Part shown: piece by piece, positions 26,755-35,879 of the stretch
How the letters are laid out: each line of letters begins with the position of its first letter
How positions within the stretch are numbered: position 1 is the stretch's first letter
Source: a candidate division KSB1 bacterium
GTDB lineage: Bacteria; Zhuqueibacterota; Zhuqueibacteria; JANLFK01; Oleimicrobiaceae
NCBI GenBank assembly: GCA_034506335.1
Contig: JAPDPR010000036.1
Location: 1-39,718 of the forward strand
Length of the DNA stretch: 39,718 nt
Direction: 5' to 3'
Position numbers and translations under genes: made by a program
The notes under the pieces: model-generated
Told to the model about the DNA's origin: nothing
Seen by the model: only the letters and a program-made list of their open reading frames with translations
Database searches by the model: none

Positions 26755-27984
26755 TCACAACCGAGCCATGGCGGCCATGAGGGTTCGTCTCGCAACCAGC
26801 TCCAATTTGTGCACAATAGCTTCTACATCGGCCTCGCTGTTCCAGACGTGGAAAGAAAACCGCAACATGGGCGGCGCCGTCAAATGCTCCGCATATGCGG
26901 CCGGTACGCGATTGATGAGAGCACAATGGACCCCTTCTGCCAGCAGGTCATCGTGCAAACGGTCCAGCACGGCCGCGCCAGAGGCAAAACCTTGCGGGAC
27001 AAGCGAAACGATGGCGGTCCGCCCCTCACACTGAGGGCTAGGGTACACCCGGAACAAACCCTGTAGTCTTTCCACGCAACGCGTGCGGAATTCCTCGGCA
27101 AGGGCGCAGACGTAGCGGAACGCGCGCGCCATCGTGTCGCGATCCATAAAAGGACGCAGGCTGTCGCCCAGGGCCGCCAACGCAAAGGCCACGGCGCCAC
27201 TCCTGGAGCCCTTGTCTTGATTTAACCGTGGATGGACCGCGAAGGGCGAAGAGGCATCGCGCGCAATAATCTGCAGGTGTTCCGGCGCGCGAACGTAGAG
27301 GAATCCGGTCTGGTCTGGGCCCACCAGCCACTTGTGCGCATCGCCAGCGTAAAAGTCGCATCCCAGCTCTTGGACCGCGACGGGCACATGACCAACCGCT
27401 TGCGCCCCGTCCACCAACACCAATACATCCGGGCGCCCCGCCTTGACGCGCGCGCAGATATCCGCAATTGGCAGCGCTACACCCGTGTTGTAGCAGACAT
27501 GGCTCAGAAGCAGGAGACGCGTATCCTCGTGCACCCGCCCTATGATCTCATCAATTATGCCCTGGCTGGTGGTCTTCTCGGCAACGCGTGCCACATCGGC
27601 ATGATAGCGGGGCGGAGCAACTTTGCTGTAGATGCCATAGAACTCGCAGTCGGTGACTAAGATACGGGCACCATAGGGCACAATCTGGTGGGCGAACAGC
27701 ACGTCCTTGAGTGCTGCTTCCGAGCCGGTGGTGAACACCACGTGCGCTGGATCAGGGCAGCCGATGAAGGCGCTCAGGCTGTTTCGGGACTGTGCTACTG
27801 CCAAGCGAAGCGCGCGCATGCAGGCCTTCGGGTCGTCCTCGTACAGGTGCTGCCACTTTCGGTACCTGTTCTCCACGCCGAGCACATCAGCCCGCACGCG
27901 CTCAGCGCCAGCCCAGTTGACGTACACCTTGCTCCGATCCGAGAGCCAGGGCAGAGAGGTCAATTCCGAAGGAGGTTTGAGCAT
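26755..27984 (-). CDS. PLP-dependent class V aminotransferase family protein
   Basis: A 409-residue fold-type I PLP enzyme of the cysteine desulfurase / isopenicillin N epimerase / kynureninase-like branch. The cofactor Asp is in 'VLVDGAQAVGHVP' (about D192) and the Schiff-base Lys in 'GDAHKWLVGP' (about K218), followed by 'TGFLYV'. 'FTTGSEAALKDVL' supplies the phosphate-binding Thr/Ser, and 'SHVCYNTGVALPI' the Asn/Thr pair. There is no Cys loop typical of NifS/IscS, so sulfur transfer is doubtful; epimerase or lyase activity is equally possible. It follows the response regulator by 10 bases and is probably controlled by, or feeds, that signalling operon. The start is uncertain: ATG 27984 is used, while a TTG at 28005 would overlap the regulator. 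Neither has a strong ribosome site. Confidence 0.85.
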   Translation of the reverse strand: MLKPPSELTSLPWLSDRSKVYVNWAGAERVRADVLGVENRYRKWQHLYEDDPKACMRALRLAVAQSRNSLSAFIGCPDPAHVVFTTGSEAALKDVLFAHQIVPYGARILVTDCEFYGIYSKVAPPRYHADVARVAEKTTSQGIIDEIIGRVHEDTRLLLLSHVCYNTGVALPIADICARVKAGRPDVLVLVDGAQAVGHVPVAVQELGCDFYAGDAHKWLVGPDQTGFLYVRAPEHLQIIARDASSPFAVHPRLNQDKGSRSGAVAFALAALGDSLRPFMDRDTMARAFRYVCALAEEFRTRCVERLQGLFRVYPSPQCEGRTAIVSLVPQGFASGAAVLDRLHDDLLAEGVHCALINRVPAAYAEHLTAPPMLRFSFHVWNSEADVEAIVHKLELVARRTLMAAMARL

Positions 27985-27994
27985 GGCCGTCGTC

Positions 27995-28381
27995 TCAGTT
28001 GCCAATCACTCTGCTGATTTCGCGCACGATCCTCTCGCTGGTAGTGGGCTTGGTGACGATGCCGTCAGCCAATCCCCGCTCCAGAGCCTCACGGATTGCC
28101 TCATCGTCCTGGCGGAAAATGGTCAGTAGCAGCACCTTCATGCGCCCTTCCCTGCGCCGGGGGTGCTGGCGGAGTTGCTCGGCAATAGCCAGACCCTCGT
28201 GGATGTTGGTTTCGCTCATCACGTCCAGCAACAACACGTCAGGCAGATGAGCGTCTACAGTGCGCAGCGCCTCCTGGCGGTCAAGTGGGCAAGAGGCCAC
28301 CTCGAAGCCGGCCTCGCGCAGGTCGGCACAGATGCCTTGCCGCAGGAATTCGACGTCCTCGGCGTACAGTACCTTAGTCAT
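27995..28381 (-). CDS. Receiver-only response regulator
   Basis: A 128-residue CheY-like receiver domain with no output domain. The acidic pair E8 and D9 lies in 'YAEDVEFL', the phospho-acceptor is D53 in 'DVLLLDVM', the switch Thr is T86 in 'VLLLTIF', and K110 is in 'VTKPTTSERI'. It would be phosphorylated by the histidine kinase next to it, whose stop it overlaps by 8 bases (ATGACTAA). Since it lacks a DNA-binding part, it must act by protein contact, perhaps on the sigma-54 activator of the same operon or on a phosphorelay (inference). Confidence 0.93.
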   Translation of the reverse strand: MTKVLYAEDVEFLRQGICADLREAGFEVASCPLDRQEALRTVDAHLPDVLLLDVMSETNIHEGLAIAEQLRQHPRRREGRMKVLLLTIFRQDDEAIREALERGLADGIVTKPTTSERIVREISRVIGN

Positions 28382-29768
28382 TGCTCGATGCTCCTCCCAG
28401 CGCGTAGGAGGGGAAAACCACCGTGAAGGTAGTCCCCCTTCCGGGTGCGCTCTCTACATTGATGTGTCCGCCGTGGGCATGCACAATGTGGCGCGCCAGC
28501 GACAGGCCCAAACCGGCCCCGCTTGGATGAAGCCGCGCAAAGCGCCTGCCGCGGTAACCCTGGTCAAAGATCTTGGGCAGTTCCTCCGGCGCGATGCCAC
28601 ACCCGTTATCGGCGCAGGTGACCACAACGCCACCGTTCTCACGCGCAGCGGTCAGACGAATGCGTCCGGTGTGCTCTTCCACGGCGAAGATGGCATTCTC
28701 CAGCAACGTGCTGAACAAGAACTCCAGATCGTCAGGGCGCCCCCAGAGCGCGGCGCCTCCGGTGCGCACACGCACGTCCACAGCGACCTTTTTGTGCTCC
28801 AATAGCGGCTTTTTTCCCTGTACCACTTGGCGCAAGAGCTTGCGTAGATCAACCTGCTTCTTTTCCGTCACCGCAAGCCACTGGCTGTCCCCCAACGCCA
28901 AACCGCGCATGGACTGCAGCGTGTACTCTTCCACCTGTCGGATGGCGGAAACAATTTGGCGGTACGACTTTTCCCTGTCGCGGTTAGCACGCAGGTTCTC
29001 CGCCGCGGTAAGGACGATCTGATATGGCATCAACGTCTTGTGCAACGCAATCTTCTTCTCCTCGGCAATTTTCCGCAGGGCGTAGCGCAAGAACAGGTTC
29101 TGCAGCTTGATGATGTTTTTGAGAATGAGGAAACTACTCAACTCCTCAGCCGAAAATCGCCGCCAGTCCTGTTCGGCCAGCCTAGTGTAACGTCGCACAA
29201 GAAGGTCAAAGTTGAAGCTTAGGCTAATCTCGCCCATGAGGATATCGGCAATCACCTGCGCGAGAAACTCGGTCGAGGCGATCAGGCCGCGAATATTTTC
29301 CTCGGTAAAAACCGGGACGTTGTTGCGGATCTCCTCCTCGATCTCCGCCCGCGGCAAGCCAAAATCATCAACCACAGCGAAGAAGCGCTCCGAAAGGTGC
29401 GGGCGTTCCACCGTGAGAAACTCGCCGATGGAGATCAGCCCCACCACTCGATCATAGACGACGATGGGAACCATGAAGCACGTAAAGCCAGACCAACACA
29501 CATACCGCTGTGGGCGAGAAGTCTGGATCACCATCCGGGCGTACTTCAGATCGTCCACGTCGCAAAACCGCCGGCGGATCTTTACGTTGTTGAAGAGATA
29601 GTACTTGCAGATTCGATGGCAGAAATGCCGTTCCGTGATCTGGTTGGCGTCGCTATCCCATACTGCCGTCGAGCAGCGCGTGGTGGCTGTGTTCTCTTCG
29701 CAGATATCATTGAGCTTATCAATGATGTCCTGCTCCTTGAGGCGGGCGGTGAAAATGTCCTCATGCAT
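28374..29768 (-). CDS. Sensor histidine kinase with PocR-like domain
   Basis: A 464-residue cytosolic kinase with no membrane segment. The N-terminal domain (about 15-180) resembles the PocR sensory domain: C50 and C54 in 'FCHRIC', C69 in 'RRRFCDVDD', C91 in '[20 protein letters not shown]', then 'GLISIGEFL'. PocR domains sense small hydrophobic ligands such as 1,2-propanediol, and their Cys set may bind metal. The kinase part starts near residue 225. The likely phospho-His is H243 in '[10 protein letters not shown]', which is an unusual H-box. The ATPase is standard: N-box '[13 protein letters not shown]', G1 '[15 protein letters not shown]' and G2 '[21 protein letters not shown]'. It overlaps the sigma-54 gene by 8 bases (ATGCATGA) and the response regulator by 8. 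Confidence 0.88.
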   Translation of the reverse strand: MHEDIFTARLKEQDIIDKLNDICEENTATTRCSTAVWDSDANQITERHFCHRICKYYLFNNVKIRRRFCDVDDLKYARMVIQTSRPQRYVCWSGFTCFMVPIVVYDRVVGLISIGEFLTVERPHLSERFFAVVDDFGLPRAEIEEEIRNNVPVFTEENIRGLIASTEFLAQVIADILMGEISLSFNFDLLVRRYTRLAEQDWRRFSAEELSSFLILKNIIKLQNLFLRYALRKIAEEKKIALHKTLMPYQIVLTAAENLRANRDREKSYRQIVSAIRQVEEYTLQSMRGLALGDSQWLAVTEKKQVDLRKLLRQVVQGKKPLLEHKKVAVDVRVRTGGAALWGRPDDLEFLFSTLLENAIFAVEEHTGRIRLTAARENGGVVVTCADNGCGIAPEELPKIFDQGYRGRRFARLHPSGAGLGLSLARHIVHAHGGHINVESAPGRGTTFTVVFPSYALGGASSND

Positions 29769-31227
29769 CGCCTTCCACCCCCTGCAGGTATCTATTGAAG
29801 ATCATCCTGCTGATGCCCAACGCGGCTGCTGCCTTGGACTTGTTGCCATGAAAGCGCTCCAAGGCCGCTTTGCAATAGGCTTGCCTCACCTCGGCAACCA
29901 CCTGGCGCAAAGGACGGGTCTCGCTGCGGAAATCCCATGTGCCGCGTGCTTTTCCCGCCACCGGCTCAAGCCGAAGGTCTTTCTCATCGATCACCGTGCT
30001 GGAAGCCAGCGTAATGGTCCGCTCCAGCAGGTTTTCCAATTCGCGCACATTCCCCACCCACGGATACGCCTGCAGACGAGCAATAGCCCTGGGGGTAAGA
30101 ACGTAGCGAATGCCCAGGCGACTGCTGAACCGGGTGAGAATGTGCTCCACCAAGTCGGGAATGTCCTCCGGCCGCTCGCGCAGAGGCGGAATGTAGATGG
30201 GAATCACATTCAGGCGGTAGAACAGGTCGCGCCGGAACAGACCTTTTTCGATCAGTTCTTCCAAGCTCTGATTGGTGGCGCTGATGACACGGATATCGGT
30301 CTTTATCTTCTCATTTCCGCCCACGCGCGTGAACTCTCCCTCTTGAAGCACACGCAGCATCTTGACCTGCATGGCCAACGAGGTATCGCCGATCTCATCC
30401 AGGAACAGAGTCCCGCCGTTGGCCAGTTCGAACTTGCCGATTTTCTGGCTGATGGCGCCGGTGAACGACCCCTTCTCGTGGCCGAAAAGCTCGCTCTCAA
30501 GAAGCGTCTCCGGAAGCGCCGCGCAGTTCACGTCCACGAAAACCTTGCCTCGACGCCGACTGCGGTCATGGATTAGCCGAGCGATGAGCTCTTTGCCGGT
30601 GCCCGATTCGCCGCGGATGAGCACGTTGGCCTCTGACTGCGCAACCTTTTCCACCATGTCGCGCACCGCAGCCATAGCGGCCGATTCTCCCCATACGATC
30701 TCGCGCTCCACTCTGGTTCGCGCAAAAAGCTCGAGCACCCGGTTGACCAGGCTCTCGATGAGATCGAGTTCGAAGGTATTGAGGATGCGTTCGTCGGCGC
30801 AGCCAAAAAAGAGGACGCCATAGTCCCCATTCCCCGTGCTGCTTTGTAACCGAACGGCTAGCCCTGAGCCAAGGCCAGGATGCTCTGCGAGGGTACGGTA
30901 GGGGCTGGCGTGGATTTGATTGAGGCGCACATAGCGCTCGCCGGGGTGGGTCTCCAACTGCGTACTAATCAGCTGCACTAGCTCTCGCCCCACTTCAGTC
31001 GTGCTGGGAGCACGGAATCCGCGGGGGCGCGGTCGGCCATCGCTGCATTCCAAGACCGAGCCCCGACGCTCCAGGAAGACAATGAACTTGTACCGCGTGA
31101 TGGAGGCAATGACTTCGAACCCTTGCTCCAGCATGTCGCGCGGGTCCTGGGTCTTGGACAGCGCGTCGATGAACTGCTGCAGGTAGCCGGAATACTTGTA
31201 GTCGAAATTGTACCGCTGCTGGCTCAT
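29761..31227 (-). CDS. Sigma-54-dependent activator, GAF - AAA+ - Fis-type
   Basis: A 488-residue enhancer-binding protein. Residues 15-170 look like a GAF-type sensory domain, not a receiver. The AAA+ core (about 178-415) has Walker A GESGTGKE (206-213), '[11 protein letters not shown]' (249-258) with a GSFTGA variant of the sigma-54-contacting GAFTGA loop, Walker B '[11 protein letters not shown]' and the sensor region 'RVISATNQ'. The C-terminal '[22 protein letters not shown]' is a Fis-type helix-turn-helix. It activates RpoN-dependent promoters in response to the GAF ligand. It is the first gene of an operon with the PocR kinase, a receiver-only regulator and an aminotransferase. The ribosome site at ATG 31227 is weak. 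Confidence 0.95.
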   Translation of the reverse strand: MSQQRYNFDYKYSGYLQQFIDALSKTQDPRDMLEQGFEVIASITRYKFIVFLERRGSVLECSDGRPRPRGFRAPSTTEVGRELVQLISTQLETHPGERYVRLNQIHASPYRTLAEHPGLGSGLAVRLQSSTGNGDYGVLFFGCADERILNTFELDLIESLVNRVLELFARTRVEREIVWGESAAMAAVRDMVEKVAQSEANVLIRGESGTGKELIARLIHDRSRRRGKVFVDVNCAALPETLLESELFGHEKGSFTGAISQKIGKFELANGGTLFLDEIGDTSLAMQVKMLRVLQEGEFTRVGGNEKIKTDIRVISATNQSLEELIEKGLFRRDLFYRLNVIPIYIPPLRERPEDIPDLVEHILTRFSSRLGIRYVLTPRAIARLQAYPWVGNVRELENLLERTITLASSTVIDEKDLRLEPVAGKARGTWDFRSETRPLRQVVAEVRQAYCKAALERFHGNKSKAAAALGISRMIFNRYLQGVEGDA

Positions 31228-31330
31228 TGCTAATTAGATGCCGCGATCTTGGTGGCATGGTGCCAGGAGGTGTGGGGTGCCCGCCCTGGTGCGCCTCTTG
31301 TCAGCCTGGTCGGCGGTTCTGACACCGCAA

Positions 31331-31372
31331 AACAGAAAAGGCGCGACCCCCATCTTCTGTAGGTGTCGCGCC
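31331..31372 (-). terminator. Rho-independent terminator after the FadL-like gene
   Basis: GGCGCGAC (31340-31347) pairs with GTCGCGCC (31365-31372), and on the minus strand the stem runs into TTTTCTGTT. It lies 11 bases after the barrel gene stop. Confidence 0.85.
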
Positions 31373-31382
31373 GTGTTCACGC

Positions 31383-32675
31383 TCAAAAGCGCACGGCGAT
31401 GCTGGCAAAGACGGTGTTCTTGGTCACTTGCTCGTCGACGCGGGTGAGGTCTTCCGAGAGTGCCCCGGTGGTCTGCTCCCACGTCCCTCGCACCCAGGCC
31501 AGGTCGAACTTGAGCTGCTTATCAAGCAAGAACCCCACACCGAACGTCACGTACTCGCGGTCGTGCGTCGACGGGGCCCCCTTGAATGGCGAGGGGATCA
31601 CAGCGTACCCGGCGCGAAGCTGGGTGCCAAGCCCTGGAATGCTCAATTCGCCGCCCAAGTGCACCTGTGTGGTCGCTCGGTAGGTGCGCTGAATAGCCAA
31701 GTTGGCTTCTCCCTTGCTCCATCCCTGCACTGGCGGGTCGCTCTTGAAACGCACCTGCGACCAGTCCTGGTAGAAGACGTCGCCAGCCACGGTGAGCCAG
31801 GCTACGCTGGCAGCACCACCAAAGCCGAAGCCAAACGGCGAGGAGACGCGGTACTCGAAGGTACCGGAGCGCTGGGACACGTTTCGCCTACCGTCATCAA
31901 AGGTCTCGGTGTCCGCGTATCCCCAATCCTCCCTGCCCGTCAGCGTCAACGGTGTGCTCATAGTGGCGGCGAAGCGCAATACGCGGCCCACATGGTACAA
32001 AGCGCCCAGGCGGAAGTTCGTGCCGGTGAAGCGAGTGTCAATGTTATCGTCCTTTTCGAAAACATTGAACGTGTACAAGTCTAAGTGGTCCTTTTCCTGA
32101 AAGCTCAGCTGGTAATCATCTCTGCCGGTCCAGAAGTTGAGAGAGGCACCCAGCGAGAGGTTGGGAGACATATCCACGGCGCCGCTCAAGACCCAGTTGT
32201 TGAGCCCGCCTCCTTCCAATTCGTTCCAGCTCTGGTGCACCTGACCGTCGGGGAGCGCCAGGGTCCAAGCAAAATCAAACTGCCCGTCGAAGCTGCGCAC
32301 ACGGTTGTAGCCTCCCGCGAACACCAGGCTCCCCCGGTAGGTGGGCACCGGAATAACAAGACCAATGCACCCCAAGCGGGTAAAGCTCGCCTCCGACGTC
32401 ATCTGATAACCAAAGGCGCTTGCCTGGTCTTTGCCCATAGCGTGCGAAAGGGTGCCAAAAAACTCCATGCGCCTGATCTGCGCCAAGCCAGCAGGGTTGT
32501 AATACGTAGCCGAATAGTCCTCGGCCACCGCCTGGTAAGCACCCCCCATGCCTCCTGCCCGCGCACTCACGCTGACCCCTTCGCCGATCTGGAAGACCGT
32601 ATTCTCAAATGTCTGGGCTCCTGCCCCACCTATGACGAGGGCAAGGAGCAGAGTCGGTAGACAATACTTTTTCAT
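31383..32675 (-). CDS. FadL/OMPP1-type outer-membrane protein
   Basis: A 430-residue exported barrel. The signal peptide (1-20) ends in GGAGAQ. The N-terminus has 'SARAGGMGGAYQAVAEDYSA' followed by 'TYYNPAGLAQI', the N-terminal hatch signature of the OMPP1/FadL/TodX family. Long amphipathic strands follow, and the chain ends in 'ASIAVRF' with a terminal Phe, as BAM substrates do. FadL-type proteins move hydrophobic compounds across the outer membrane; the substrate here is unknown, and PorV-like scaffold roles are an alternative in FCB bacteria. GGAGCAGG lies 2-9 bases upstream of ATG 32675. It follows the Trp/Tyr-rich lipoprotein by 54 bases and probably shares its promoter. Confidence 0.85.
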   Translation of the reverse strand: MKKYCLPTLLLALVIGGAGAQTFENTVFQIGEGVSVSARAGGMGGAYQAVAEDYSATYYNPAGLAQIRRMEFFGTLSHAMGKDQASAFGYQMTSEASFTRLGCIGLVIPVPTYRGSLVFAGGYNRVRSFDGQFDFAWTLALPDGQVHQSWNELEGGGLNNWVLSGAVDMSPNLSLGASLNFWTGRDDYQLSFQEKDHLDLYTFNVFEKDDNIDTRFTGTNFRLGALYHVGRVLRFAATMSTPLTLTGREDWGYADTETFDDGRRNVSQRSGTFEYRVSSPFGFGFGGAASVAWLTVAGDVFYQDWSQVRFKSDPPVQGWSKGEANLAIQRTYRATTQVHLGGELSIPGLGTQLRAGYAVIPSPFKGAPSTHDREYVTFGVGFLLDKQLKFDLAWVRGTWEQTTGALSEDLTRVDEQVTKNTVFASIAVRF

Positions 32676-32729
32676 CGCCTGCTCCGTTCTTTTCTGTCAC
32701 GCTGGGCCTGGCCCGGGTTGGCGGCTGGC

Positions 32730-33761
32730 CTATCCGCGCGTGCGGCTGCGACTACTGCCAGAAGACTGTCTGCTGCCACCGGCGCCACTGCTGCCCCCGC
32801 CCGAGGAACCCGAGTGCGAGGCCGGGGGCGGCGAGTAGGTGGGCGGCGGGCTGTAACTGGGCTTCGGGGCAGATCTGACCGGCGATGAACTACCTGCACT
32901 CCGTTCGCGCACGCGCTGGGGTGGAGGATTTGTCTGCGCCGGCTTGGCGGGCGCGGTGGCCGGCGGCTCTTTCTTGGGTACACGCCGGGCTATATCGGCA
33001 TCGCGCGTGACCCGTGGTGGAGGAGTTTCTGTACCCCGCTCAATCCTACGCGGTACCTCTCTGGCCTGCGCAGGAGCCTCCTCCCGCCCGACGCGGTGAG
33101 CGCCTGACTCCTCCGCGCGCCGGGCTATGGGACGGCGCTGGTCCACTGGAGGACGCGCTTCTTCTTGCGCTGCCCCCATTCCCTCATGCGGAGAGCGCGT
33201 CCGTGTACCAGAGACTGCGGTCATCGGCGGGGCCATTGGCTCGCCGCCAGCACCCTCCAGCATGGGTCGCCGGGTAAAAGGCCGACGCGCATACGGCTGG
33301 TCCCAGTAGCGGTACCGCGGATAGTAGTAGGAAGACCACCCCCAATATGGCCTGTAGTACACCCACCCGCCGTAGTATGAGAAAGGCGTCCAATACCACG
33401 GATCACCCCAGTAAGGATACCAGGTGTACCATGGGTCCCAGTAGTAGTGGATGCGCCATGCGAAGGAAAACCGCCATGGGTAAGCATAGTAAGGGTCCCA
33501 CCAGTACCACCACGGGTCGTAGACGTAGTACGGCCGCCCCCAAAGGCCATGGTGGTACACGTCAACCCGGTGATACACCGTGGAGTCCCGAGGAGCGTCA
33601 GTGGTAGTGTCTGCCTCCACGTAGCGCTCCTCGTACTCGTCCTCGTACGTGGCGCTGCTCTCCACGCGGACCGTTGCCAGCTGCGTGTAGCACCCCAGCA
33701 CGAGGAGCATAAGCGCTCCCCCGAGCACCACGAGAGTAGCAGATGCTGTGTGTCTTGCCAT
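32730..33761 (-). CDS. Trp/Tyr-rich lipoprotein with low-complexity tail
   Basis: A 343-residue lipoprotein. The signal ends in a lipobox at V-L-G-C24, followed by YTQL. An acidic stretch (about 38-56) is followed by a segment (about 62-160) in which Trp, Tyr and Pro dominate ('YVYDPWWYWWDPYYAYPW', 'YWDPWYTWYPYWGDPWYW'). The remainder is Arg/Pro/Ala-rich, and the last 50 residues repeat Ser, Gly and Pro ('SYSPPPTYSPPPASHSGSSG'). No enzymatic motif is present. It probably sits on the outer membrane and could form an aromatic, sticky surface layer, or bind a barrel partner (inference). GGGAGG lies 8 bases upstream of ATG 33761. It precedes the FadL-like gene by 54 bases. Confidence 0.82.
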   Translation of the reverse strand: MARHTASATLVVLGGALMLLVLGCYTQLATVRVESSATYEDEYEERYVEADTTTDAPRDSTVYHRVDVYHHGLWGRPYYVYDPWWYWWDPYYAYPWRFSFAWRIHYYWDPWYTWYPYWGDPWYWTPFSYYGGWVYYRPYWGWSSYYYPRYRYWDQPYARRPFTRRPMLEGAGGEPMAPPMTAVSGTRTRSPHEGMGAAQEEARPPVDQRRPIARRAEESGAHRVGREEAPAQAREVPRRIERGTETPPPRVTRDADIARRVPKKEPPATAPAKPAQTNPPPQRVRERSAGSSSPVRSAPKPSYSPPPTYSPPPASHSGSSGGGSSGAGGSRQSSGSSRSRTRG

Positions 33762-34417
33762 GGGTATCGCCTCCCATGAGACTGATGCGCAGGGCCTTGC
33801 CCGCCAAATGCCTCTTCGCTAGTGCACCCCTGTCTCGCGTTGGGCAAAGGCCCTTGTGCCTCAGGCTTGCCTATCACCTATTGCGGCACTGCGCCGCCCC
33901 TTCACCTCTCCACTTAGGCAGCCAGGTGGGAGCCACTGGATAACTGCCGTGCCTCCTTCACCTTGCCTGCCTTCCACTAACTAATATACGACAACCGCGC
34001 CCATTTGTCAACCTGATTCTCGCAAACGCCGTGCCAGCAGAGTACCCCGTCCATATGGCTCCTGCCGCGGCGTAAAACAAGAAGAATCTGAGGTGTGGTG
34101 AGCCTCGGTCAACGAGCCCCTCCGGCAAAATAACGGCCCGTGTCAAATTCGTTGTCAGGAGTGGCGCACTTGTTATCAGAAAGACTCCAAAACTCCTGCT
34201 GCACGCTTCTGGCCCTGCCTGCACAATGCCACACGATCTCAGCCGGGCGACAAAGCGATCAGCCAGCTACTATTCCTCACAGACGGGCAACGAGCAATGA
34301 AATGGGGAGCAGCCAGGATGCCACCGTGGCCATCGGATATCGGCCAGGCGCGCGTACTCTTCGATCTTGTGAAGGCGACTCCTTGCTCGGTTCCTCTTGA
34401 GTGCTGGTGCACAAGGC
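33762..34417. other. Intergenic region holding one promoter, no supported gene
   Basis: About 655 bases between the aromatic lipoprotein and the tonB-like gene. It holds the promoter at 33983-34011 and a leader of about 215 bases. A frame of 88 codons on the minus strand (33958-34224) crosses the promoter and shows no motif; it is not called. Confidence 0.6.
33983..34011 (-). promoter_or_regulatory. Near-consensus sigma-70-type promoter of the aromatic lipoprotein/FadL unit
   Basis: TTGACA (34006-34011) matches consensus exactly, and TATATT (33983-33988) matches at five of six positions, with a 17-base spacer on the minus strand. The leader to ATG 33761 is about 215 bases. Confidence 0.82.
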
Positions 34418-35038
34418 CTAAAAGTAGAAGCCGTATTCCCTGATTGTCCAGGTTGGCACTGGAACCCCCCGCCTACGACCAGGGATAAAGCGGGTAGCCC
34501 GCGCCGCCTTCAGAGCGGCCTGCGCGCACGCCTCGCTCCCTGTCGTGTTCGAGATCACGATGGCCTCGGCAACTGTCCCATCGGCAGCTACCAGAAGGCT
34601 TAGCTTCACCACTCCTTGAATTCCCTTTTCTCGAGCAGACTTGGGATATTCTGGAAACACCTCGGCGACGGGACGCGGAGGGGTCACCAATCCGGGGGCT
34701 TCGCCTAAAGGGTCGCCCGCGCCGGATAAAGAGGGCGCAAAGGAGAGCTCTGTGAGCTCGATAGTCTCGTCAGCAGGCAGTTCGGGGTCGTCCACCGGGA
34801 CCGGCACAGCAGGACGTTGCGGAGGGGCCACCGCACCGTGCTGGCGCGTCACAGGCACCTCCTGCACCTCCATCGCAGGGGGGACAAGCGGCAGGGGCCT
34901 CCTTCTCGCCTCGTACCGGGGCACAAGTTGAAAGCAGAGGATCAGGAGCAATAGAGCAACGACCGTGGCCCGCTCCATCCGGAGACAGTAACCAGCTTTG
35001 AACTGCTCCTGGGCCGTGGGATAAGGTGCTTTCAACAT
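34418..35038 (-). CDS. TonB-like energy transducer
   Basis: A 206-residue inner-membrane protein. A short cytosolic start is followed by one membrane helix (about residues 24-40). A Pro/Val-rich spacer follows (about 50-130), then a TonB C-terminal domain: 'EVFPEYPKSAREKGIQGVVKLS', 'VAADGTVAEAIVISNTTG', then 'AALKAARATRFIPGRRRG' and 'VPTWTIREYGFYF'. It passes proton-motive energy from ExbB/ExbD to outer-membrane receptors; no exbB or exbD lies in the window. Start ATG 35038 has GAGGGCAGG just upstream. A terminator separates it from batE, so it probably needs its own promoter or read-through. Confidence 0.85.
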   Translation of the reverse strand: MLKAPYPTAQEQFKAGYCLRMERATVVALLLLILCFQLVPRYEARRRPLPLVPPAMEVQEVPVTRQHGAVAPPQRPAVPVPVDDPELPADETIELTELSFAPSLSGAGDPLGEAPGLVTPPRPVAEVFPEYPKSAREKGIQGVVKLSLLVAADGTVAEAIVISNTTGSEACAQAALKAARATRFIPGRRRGVPVPTWTIREYGFYF

Positions 35039-35072
35039 CCTGCCCTCACCATCCCAGCACTTTCGGGAGCCT

Positions 35073-35100
35073 AAAAGACAAGGCCCCACACCGGGGCCTC
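35073..35100 (-). terminator. Rho-independent terminator of the bat operon
   Basis: AGGCCCC (35081-35087) pairs with GGGGCCT (35093-35099) around a 5-base loop, followed on the minus strand by TGTCTTTT. It lies just after the batE stop. Confidence 0.8.
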
Positions 35101-35106
35101 CACTGA

Positions 35107-35877
35107 TCAGATTCTTTCCATGGTTGCCGCGGGTAACCAACCCACCTTGCCGTCGGGCAACCGAATCCGGCACCATCCGCCGCTCACTTCTTCGACGCGG
35201 ACTTTGGCCCCCGCGTGCAAGAAAAACTGCTCTGAGAAGTCCTGGTCTGGACCACTCCGGGCTGCCACCTTGTCTTCCAGAACAATTGCCTCGTTGCTTT
35301 GGTGCGCCTCGTGTAGACGAACGGCAAGGTTCAGGGCAAAGACCACCAGCGGCACGGCCAAAACCCAAACTACCGTGCGCAGGATGCGACGCATCTTGCC
35401 TTGCCGGTCCAGTATGATACCAACAAGTAGCCCCGCCACTCCCGCATACAACCCCATGACCAGCCAGAAGAGTGCACCAAGACCAAGCCAGTTCTTAAAG
35501 TCCTCCATCCAGCGGAGCAGTATGAAGCGCGGCGGGATTACGATCCGGTCCACAGCTCTTAGATTAGCCAGCTCGAGATTAAAGCGCACCTCTTCGTCGT
35601 CAGGAAGAAGCCGCCTGGCCCTTTCGTAGTTCAGGATTGCCCTGCCCACATCACCAATCCGGTAGTACGCGTTCCCCAGGTTGAAATAGAGGGCTCCGCT
35701 CTCGTATCCGGCTTCTAGAGCTTCCTGGTATCTGGCGACAGCGGCCTGGTAGTCGCCGCGCTCGTAGAGCGAGTTTCCCTCACGCATCAGTCTTTCGGCA
35801 TAGCTCCGCCCTTGGGCGAACGCCCCGATAACGGGAAGAGCCACGAACACCGTGATTGTCCACACGATTCGCTTCAT
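35107..35877 (-). CDS. batE: BatE-like protein: TPR, membrane helices, SH3 domain
   Basis: A 256-residue protein. The signal (1-21) ends in AFAQ. TPR repeats cover about 25-110 ('LMREGNSLYERGDYQAAVARY', 'ALYFNLGNAYYRIGDVGRAI'). Two membrane helices lie near 130-155 and 165-185, and a bacterial SH3-like domain ends the chain ('GGWCRIRLPDGKVGWLPAATM'). This is the BatE layout of the Bacteroides aerotolerance operon. The stop of batD is 2 bases before its start, so translation is probably coupled. The Bat set is thought to work in the envelope in stress or oxygen tolerance, though the molecular action is not settled. Confidence 0.85.
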   Translation of the reverse strand: MKRIVWTITVFVALPVIGAFAQGRSYAERLMREGNSLYERGDYQAAVARYQEALEAGYESGALYFNLGNAYYRIGDVGRAILNYERARRLLPDDEEVRFNLELANLRAVDRIVIPPRFILLRWMEDFKNWLGLGALFWLVMGLYAGVAGLLVGIILDRQGKMRRILRTVVWVLAVPLVVFALNLAVRLHEAHQSNEAIVLEDKVAARSGPDQDFSEQFFLHAGAKVRVEEVSGGWCRIRLPDGKVGWLPAATMERI

Positions 35878-35879
35878 GG

